A stretch of DNA of 7,358 nt. Origin: Firmicutes bacterium UBA3906. Its GTDB lineage: Bacteria; Bacillota; Clostridia; Caldicoprobacterales; DTU083. Below, in pieces: positions 5,766-7,358 of the stretch. A model generated the notes under the pieces. It did not search any database. It worked only from the letters and a program-made list of their open reading frames with translations, and was not told where the DNA came from. A program made the translations under genes and the position numbers. How positions within the stretch are numbered: position 1 is the first letter of the stretch; each line of letters starts with the position of its first letter. The stretch lies in assembly GCA_002391555.1 (NCBI GenBank), contig DGFG01000027.1:1-7358 (forward strand), read 5' to 3'.

Positions 5766-7358
5766 CTAGACTGCACGGGTCTTGGCAATCTCGGCCTGGA
5801 TCTCAACTAGGTGCCTAAAGACTCCATCCTCCTTGGCCATAAGTTCATCATGGGTACCCTCCTCCACCAGGTCACCATCCTCTAAAACCAAGATCCTGTC
5901 AGCATTTTTAAGGGTTGATAGCCTATGGGCTATGGCTATAGTAGTCCTGTTTTTTGTTAGCCTGTCTAGGGCCTCCTGGATTAGCTTTTCAGTTTCTGTA
6001 TCAACCGAGGATGTAGCCTCATCTAGGATTAGGATCTGGGGGTTTTTAAGTATGGCACGGGCTATAGATATCCTCTGTTTTTCACCACCTGAAAGGCCAA
6101 TGCCCCTCTCCCCTATCATAGTATCGTAGGCATCGGGAAAGTTCATGATAAACTTGTGGGCATTCGCGGCCTTGGCTGCCCATATGATTTCCTCCATGCT
6201 GGCATTAGGCTGGCCATAGGATATATTCTCTGCAATAGTCCCATAAAATAGGTAGGTGTCCTGGAGGACTACCCCTATATGGTTTCTAAGGAAATTTAGG
6301 TCATAATCCTTTATATTCTTTTTATCTATATAGATATCCCCTTCAGTTGTTTCATAAAAGCGGGGTATAAGGTTAACTAGGGTAGACTTGCCAGCACCTG
6401 AGGACCCAACCAGGCCTATCATTTCCCCTGGCTTTATATGTAGGTTGATTTTCTTTAGGACCTCCTCGCCTACATTGTAGTAAAAGGATACGTCCTTAAA
6501 CTCTATCTCACCCTCTAGCTGAACAGGGCCTAGCTCCTTGGCCAGGTCCTTTAGCTCTGCGTCATGGTCTAAGATTTCAAAGACCCTCTCAGCTGCAGTA
6601 GTTGCACCCTCAAACTGTTCACTTAGGTGGCTCAGGCTATGGATGGGCTGGTAGAAACGCCACATATAGCCTATAAAGGCTGTTAGGGTACCAAGGCTAA
6701 GGTCTGCAACCGGTCCTATTACCCTGTAGCCCCCATAGCCCCAGATAAGGACTGCCCCAAAGGAGGTGGCAAGGGAAATAAGGGGAAAGAAGAGGGACCT
6801 ATACTTTATAGCCCTTACCTCTTCTTTAAAATAGTCAGTTAGGGCAAACTCAAATTTCTCTGTCTCCTGGTATTCCTGGCTAAAGGCCTTTACAACCTTG
6901 ATGCCAGGTATAGCCCCTCCTAGGACTGCACTCATATTGGACCTTCGCCTCCAGATCCTGTGGTAGATCCTGTGTATCCTCTTTCTAAATAGCTTGGTCC
7001 CAAAGTATATAAAGGGGGTTGGTAGGATAACTATAAGGGCTAGCTGCCAATCCAGGGTAAAAAGGACAATAGCTATGATTAACATAGTAAATACCTGAAC
7101 TATAGTCTCCTGGGTACCATGTACAATAAAGTGCTGGATTGACTGGGTGTCACCGGTTACCCTATTCATTATGGCACCGGTCTGCCTCCTATCAAAATAG
7201 GATAGGGAGAGCTTTTGAAGGTGGTTGTAAACCTGCTTTCTAAGGTCAAAGATAATTTTTTGGCCCAGCCAGGACAGCTGATAGTTTCTAAGACCCATAA
7301 AGACTGAGCTAAGTAGCTGGACAGCAAAGATAGCCAGGACTATCCACTTTAATAGGTC
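5766..7358 (-). CDS. ABC exporter half-transporter (TMD-NBD), 5' end outside window
   Basis: This is a type IV (MsbA/LmrA-like) ABC exporter subunit that works as a dimer in the cytoplasmic membrane and pumps a substrate out using ATP. The frame stays open to the window edge: 20 more codons precede the Met at 7298, including a hydrophobic run that continues TM2. The true start therefore lies outside, and roughly 50-90 N-terminal residues (elbow and TM1) are missing. Numbering from that Met: TM segments at about 66-84, 86-103, 171-192 and 199-216; Walker A GSSGAGKST (298-306); Q-loop Gln346; signature LSGGE (402-406); Walker B ILILDE (422-427); D-loop SSVD (430-433); switch His458. All ATPase residues are intact, including the catalytic Glu427, so one subunit type could suffice as a homodimer. 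A heterodimer partner upstream cannot be excluded. The substrate is unknown. The DUF1854 gene follows directly. Confidence 0.93.
   Translation of the reverse strand, partial: DLLKWIVLAIFAVQLLSSVFMGLRNYQLSWLGQKIIFDLRKQVYNHLQKLSLSYFDRRQTGAIMNRVTGDTQSIQHFIVHGTQETIVQVFTMLIIAIVLFTLDWQLALIVILPTPFIYFGTKLFRKRIHRIYHRIWRRRSNMSAVLGGAIPGIKVVKAFSQEYQETEKFEFALTDYFKEEVRAIKYRSLFFPLISLATSFGAVLIWGYGGYRVIGPVADLSLGTLTAFIGYMWRFYQPIHSLSHLSEQFEGATTAAERVFEILDHDAELKDLAKELGPVQLEGEIEFKDVSFYYNVGEEVLKKINLHIKPGEMIGLVGSSGAGKSTLVNLIPRFYETTEGDIYIDKKNIKDYDLNFLRNHIGVVLQDTYLFYGTIAENISYGQPNASMEEIIWAAKAANAHKFIMNFPDAYDTMIGERGIGLSGGEKQRISIARAILKNPQILILDEATSSVDTETEKLIQEALDRLTKNRTTIAIAHRLSTLKNADRILVLEDGDLVEEGTHDELMAKEDGVFRHLVEIQAEIAKTRAV

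Overview
This 7.36 kb window looks like a low-to-moderate GC Firmicute, probably of the Clostridia or Tissierellia type. The evidence is a DUF1292 (YrzB-like) acidic protein, strong purine-rich Shine-Dalgarno sites, a consensus sigma-A promoter, and codon use leaning to AGG (Arg), CTA (Leu), ATA (Ile) and CCT (Pro). The organism assignment is an inference. All genes share the same codon flavour, and no transposase, integrase, tRNA, rRNA or CRISPR array is visible.

Left part, plus strand. Bases 1-272 are AT-rich, carry no convincing gene, and contain two short imperfect direct repeats. An unrecognised basic, tyrosine-rich 125-aa protein follows (273-650). After a 181-bp gap holding a clear sigma-A promoter (771-799) comes a two-gene unit: a very acidic DUF1292 protein with a Cys cluster (832-1161) and a small two-helix membrane protein (1186-1440). 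A strong hairpin terminator (1484-1510) closes it.

Right part, minus strand, transcribed toward the terminator. In transcription order the genes are an ABC exporter half-transporter (TMD-NBD fusion, 5' end outside the window, 5766-7358), a DUF1854 protein (5164-5673), D-alanine--D-alanine ligase (ddl, TTG start, 3915-5009) and a cytoplasmic GH78/alpha-L-rhamnosidase-like protein (1516-3885). The ABC and DUF1854 genes form one natural pair. The ddl and GH78 genes, 29 bp apart, form another, with their own extended -10 promoter (5086-5114). I see no terminator between the pairs, so a four-gene transcript is also possible.

Functionally, ddl supplies the D-Ala-D-Ala dipeptide for peptidoglycan. 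The GH78 enzyme would remove rhamnose or a related sugar from small glycosides or oligosaccharides in the cytoplasm. The exporter's substrate cannot be told from sequence. The points most worth following are the ABC-DUF1854 partnership, the unusual ddl-rhamnosidase coupling, the Cys cluster in the DUF1292 protein, and the orphan basic protein at the left.
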